A DNA stretch of 7,250 bases from Treponema sp. (GTDB lineage: Bacteria > Spirochaetota > Spirochaetia > Treponematales > Breznakiellaceae), in contig JAISGE010000048.1 in assembly GCA_031263265.1 (NCBI GenBank), forward strand, positions 1 through 7,250, written 5' to 3'. Below are positions 4,904 through 7,250 of this stretch, one piece after another (the first letter of the stretch is position 1; every line of letters starts with the position of its first letter). Made by a program: the position numbers and the translations under genes. The notes beneath the pieces were generated by a model. That model worked only from the letters and a program-made list of their open reading frames with translations, was not told the DNA's origin and searched no databases.

Positions 4904-6835
4904 TCAGGGTAACAACTGGTATACCCCATACCCCGTGGTGTTATCGGTTCGGAGGTAGCGGACCCCCGGTACTTGGGTATCTTTCCCCAAAGGGGAGGTG
5001 TTGAAGATCACCGGCCCTGAGCCTGAGGGAAGCCGGATTTTCCAGTTATCATCCGCCCGAGGCTCAATCCGTTTTGCGTATTCCAGATATTTTAAGATTA
5101 CCTGGCGGTTCTCATCAGGAGAAGCAAGGATGATCTGGGAAGGACCGACCCCCGGGAAATTACCGCCGCCGTATGCCCGGTAGTTATTGGTGGCCATAGC
5201 AAATACATCCGTATCTTGCATAGGCCTACCCTGATAACGGATGTCGAGAATCCGCCGGGAACCGGGGTTTTGGAGTTCGCCGTTGGTTCTGTACCGGGAC
5301 GCTTGGCTTACGTCTATCGTATAGGTGAGGCCGTCGATCACGTCAAAGTTGTACGTGGGGAAGGCATCGTTGATCAGCAATTGTTCACCCCGGCCAGAGG
5401 AACTAATCTGGTTAAATTGGCCGGCACTCATTTCAAGCCACTCCTTAATATCCGCACCGGTAACTTTCACGATGACGATGGTATTAGAATAGACATAGAG
5501 GTCTGCAATGTTTTTAACGGCTAGGGGACCAGCGGGCACATTGGTGTAATAAGCCGGTCCCTGCCTGCCGCCGGCCTTGAAAGGAGCTGCTACGGAAAGA
5601 ACGGGAAGCTCAGCATACGGGGTATTTTTCAGGGTCTCCTTGGTATACCAGGTTTGGGCTTCGTTGATGATCTGCACTGAATAATCATCCTTGACCAGGG
5701 CAAAAAAACTAGTCAGGGGAGCGGTAAGCACGGCGCCGTTCGCACCGTTTCCCCCTACCGGTGACCGGATATAGGCCACCGTGGCCTTGTGTTCCTCAGC
5801 CAGAAGCGCGCTCAAGGTTTCATCCGCGGCAAAGAGGCTCTTCCGAGCCGCGGTATCGTACATAGGGATCAGTTTTGAAGCAGTAGCCCCTCGCCGCCAT
5901 TTCCCATTCTCGTAGGTAAGGGTCAGGTTTATCACCCCCAGGGTATCCCCAAAACAACTGGGCATCAACATAGAAACCCCATTGACGGTTCCATTCGCCA
6001 GATTGACCCCCTTAATGTTCGTGTATGCGGGACCGGGGAATTTTAGGTGGGCGTGGCCAGAGATTACCACATCCACATCGGGAATTTCCGTAAGGTACCA
6101 GGCGAAGTTTTCTTCCCTGCCTCGGCGGAGACTGTCATCGATCCCTGAATGGGCCAGAATCACCACGATATCCGCGCCCTTGGCCTTCATTTCGGGAACG
6201 TATTTCCGAGCGGTTTCAGGGCCATCCAGAGCATCAACCTTGCCCTTTAGATTCGCCCCATCCCAGGCAAGAATCTGGGGAGGGACCAGGCCCATCACCC
6301 CAATCTTGATGGTCTGCATGGCTCCCGTAGTATCAACAAAAGAGCGGTTGAGAATAGTATAGGGGGTAAAAGCAGGAGCTTTTGTCTGGGGGTTTACCAC
6401 ATTGGCGCACAATACCGGGAACCGGGAACCTCCTATGATCTTATTGAGATACTCAAGCCCGAAGTTAAATTCATGGTTCCCCAAGGACATGGCATCGTAG
6501 TCCATAGCATTGAGGAGTCGCATAATGGGGCTGATGTCTTTCCCTTGAGGCGGATTTTTCGCAAGATAATCCCCCAAGGGCGTTCCCTGGATGTTGTCCC
6601 CGTCATCAAAGAGCAGGTTATTGGGGTTCTTGGCCCGTTCTTGTTGAATGGCAGTGGCCACTTTTACGAGGCCGTCGGTTTCCACAGGATTATCGGTAAA
6701 ATAATCATAAGGAAGATAATGCGTATGCACGTCCGAAGTTGCCAGAATAGAAAGCTCTACCGATTGCCCAAAAACAAAAAACGGAATCAGCAGAAAAACC
6801 ACTACCAGGCTGCGTTGAAAAGATGGGTATTTCAT
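4904..6835 (-). CDS. cpdB: 2',3'-cyclic-nucleotide 2'-phosphodiesterase/3'-nucleotidase, secreted
   Basis: CpdB opens 2',3'-cyclic nucleotides to 3'-nucleotides and then removes the phosphate, letting the cell use RNA breakdown products from the periplasm. The 643 residues match the roughly 650 of E. coli CpdB. A signal peptide (residues 1-24) precedes the calcineurin-like metallophosphatase domain: SDVHTH (34-39, ligands Asp35 and His37), DDGDNIQGTPLGDY (77-90, Asp80), GNHEF (119-123), AHSGI (228-232) and SGHAHLKFPG (259-268). The C-terminal 5'-nucleotidase domain has NNYRAYGGGNFPG and ASPDEN, close to the CpdB subfamily and less like UshA. The frame stays open 30 codons further upstream, but the ATG at 6835 is chosen because AAGGAGGG (complement of 6840-6847) precedes it and a signal peptide begins there. 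The gene is convergent with trpF and transcribed alone within the window. Confidence 0.93.
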   Translation of the reverse strand: MKYPSFQRSLVVVFLLIPFFVFGQSVELSILATSDVHTHYLPYDYFTDNPVETDGLVKVATAIQQERAKNPNNLLFDDGDNIQGTPLGDYLAKNPPQGKDISPIMRLLNAMDYDAMSLGNHEFNFGLEYLNKIIGGSRFPVLCANVVNPQTKAPAFTPYTILNRSFVDTTGAMQTIKIGVMGLVPPQILAWDGANLKGKVDALDGPETARKYVPEMKAKGADIVVILAHSGIDDSLRRGREENFAWYLTEIPDVDVVISGHAHLKFPGPAYTNIKGVNLANGTVNGVSMLMPSCFGDTLGVINLTLTYENGKWRRGATASKLIPMYDTAARKSLFAADETLSALLAEEHKATVAYIRSPVGGNGANGAVLTAPLTSFFALVKDDYSVQIINEAQTWYTKETLKNTPYAELPVLSVAAPFKAGGRQGPAYYTNVPAGPLAVKNIADLYVYSNTIVIVKVTGADIKEWLEMSAGQFNQISSSGRGEQLLINDAFPTYNFDVIDGLTYTIDVSQASRYRTNGELQNPGSRRILDIRYQGRPMQDTDVFAMATNNYRAYGGGNFPGVGPSQIILASPDENRQVILKYLEYAKRIEPRADDNWKIRLPSGSGPVIFNTSPLGKDTQVPGVRYLRTDNTTGYGVYQLLP

Positions 6836-6859
6836 AAGTCCCTCCTTGAAATATGAGTT

Positions 6860-6888
6860 ATTATAAGTACGTGCGCAAACAGTATCAA
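6860..6888 (-). promoter_or_regulatory. Sigma70-type promoter of cpdB
   Basis: On the minus strand TTGATA (complement of 6883-6888, 5 of 6) and TATAAT (complement of 6860-6865, full consensus) are separated by exactly 17 nt. Transcription would begin near 6853, 18 nt before the cpdB start codon, with the strong ribosome binding site between. This also rules out the longer cpdB frame, whose extra start would lie upstream of the promoter. Confidence 0.8.
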
Positions 6889-6898
6889 GGAGTAAGAC

Positions 6899-6916
6899 AG
6901 GGAGGGATGCCTCCCT
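6899..6916. repeat. Perfect 7-bp inverted repeat just upstream of the cpdB promoter
   Basis: AGGGAGG (6899-6905) and CCTCCCT (6910-6916) are perfect reverse complements around a 4-nt GATG loop. The repeat lies 10 bp upstream of the cpdB -35 box and at the left edge of the Tn5-like remnant. It could be a regulator site, a leftover of the mobile element, or chance symmetry; the sequence does not decide. Confidence 0.4.
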
Positions 6917-7250
6917 ATACCTCAATCTGGAACAGCAGTGAAAACCGGGCAGAGGCTAAAGCCATCTATAGGATGGGGAATGAAGACTTTAACCGGCAGG
7001 AGATTATCAGGACGCATCACGAAGCGACCATACGAAGGATGGCAGCGTATGGCGGTACGATTCTAGCGGTTCAGGATACCACCGGGGTAAACTACCATGT
7101 CAAAGAGGAACACCCGCCCAAAGGGAAGGAACCGATAGCATGGTTTCTGATGACCGGCGAACCGGTAAACACTGCCGAAGAAGCATATAAGTATGGGGGG
7201 TATTATATGCAGCGATGGAAGATAGAACGGTTTCACTAGGTGCTGAAGAG
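6907..7250 (+). pseudogene. IS4-family (Tn5-like) transposase remnant, continues past the window
   Basis: The frame from about 6907 contains SIWNSSENRAEAKAIYRM, then IIRTHHEATIRRMA and ILAVQDTTGVNY. The last holds the first catalytic Asp (QDTT) of Tn5-type transposases. A few residues later it jumps to PIAWFLMTGEPVNTAEEA and YYMQRWKIERFH, which is the Y-x2-R-x3-E-x6-K signature region near the C-terminus, including the catalytic Glu. The intervening core with the second Asp is missing, an in-frame deletion of probably more than 100 codons. A TAG at 7237-7239 follows ERFH where relatives have Tyr; VLK continues in the same frame, so the original gene read on. The open frame extends left to 6853, but those codons overlap the cpdB promoter and show no family similarity, so I exclude them. 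The product is inactive. Confidence 0.8.

Noticed and set aside
6836..6925. A 30-codon N-terminal extension of CpdB beginning at 6925
   Set aside because: It would start upstream of the cpdB promoter, lies within the flanking IS relic, lacks a good ribosome binding site and would bury the signal peptide. The ATG at 6835 fits on all counts.
1..7250. CRISPR array, toxin-antitoxin pair, phage genes or retroelement
   Set aside because: No regularly spaced repeats, paired small genes, phage structural genes or reverse-transcriptase motifs were seen on either strand.

Overview
The window looks like chromosomal DNA from a free-living or gut-associated spirochaete, most plausibly a Treponema of the termite-gut type. 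The grounds are soft: the substrate-binding protein has a spirochaete-style A-G-G-K-K-E signal-peptide end, and it sits beside ordinary housekeeping genes among many decayed insertion sequences. No 16S rRNA or other firm phylogenetic marker is present. The genus is an inference.

Layout, left to right. (1) 33-863 (-): a periplasmic solute-binding protein of the amino-acid ABC transporter type, with its own sigma70 promoter (902-930) and a perfect 7-bp inverted repeat at the predicted transcription start. (2) 940-1481: a shrunken IS1-family element with both terminal inverted repeats but a frameshifted transposase lacking its catalytic middle. (3) 1585-2016: a tRNA cluster with a promoter, tRNA-Ser(UGA), tRNA-Ser(GCU), tRNA-Arg with the uncommon anticodon GCG, and a possible AT-rich terminator. 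(4) about 2076-2256 (-): a remnant of an IS630-family transposase. (5) 2279-4851 (+): a consensus promoter followed by trpD-trpC-trpF. (6) 4904-6835 (-): cpdB, a secreted 2',3'-cyclic-nucleotide 2'-phosphodiesterase/3'-nucleotidase convergent with the trp genes, with its own promoter at 6860-6888. (7) about 6907-7250 (+): a Tn5-like (IS4-family) transposase remnant running off the right edge.

Function. TrpD, TrpC and TrpF catalyse three consecutive steps from anthranilate to indole-3-glycerol phosphate. The genes for making anthranilate (trpE/trpG) and for the last step (trpA/trpB) are not here, so the pathway genes must be split across the genome or partly absent. CpdB would scavenge phosphate and nucleosides from RNA breakdown products in the periplasm, and the binding protein would capture a small polar solute such as an amino acid. 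The only other links between these genes are shared location and the same IS-rich neighbourhood.

I found no convincing new multi-gene system such as a defence island, CRISPR array, toxin-antitoxin pair or biosynthetic cluster. The most unusual signals are the GCG anticodon of the tRNA-Arg, the isolated trpDCF block with a near-consensus promoter and no visible attenuator, the inverted repeat at the binding-protein start site, and three unrelated insertion-sequence relics that each lost catalytic-core sequence.
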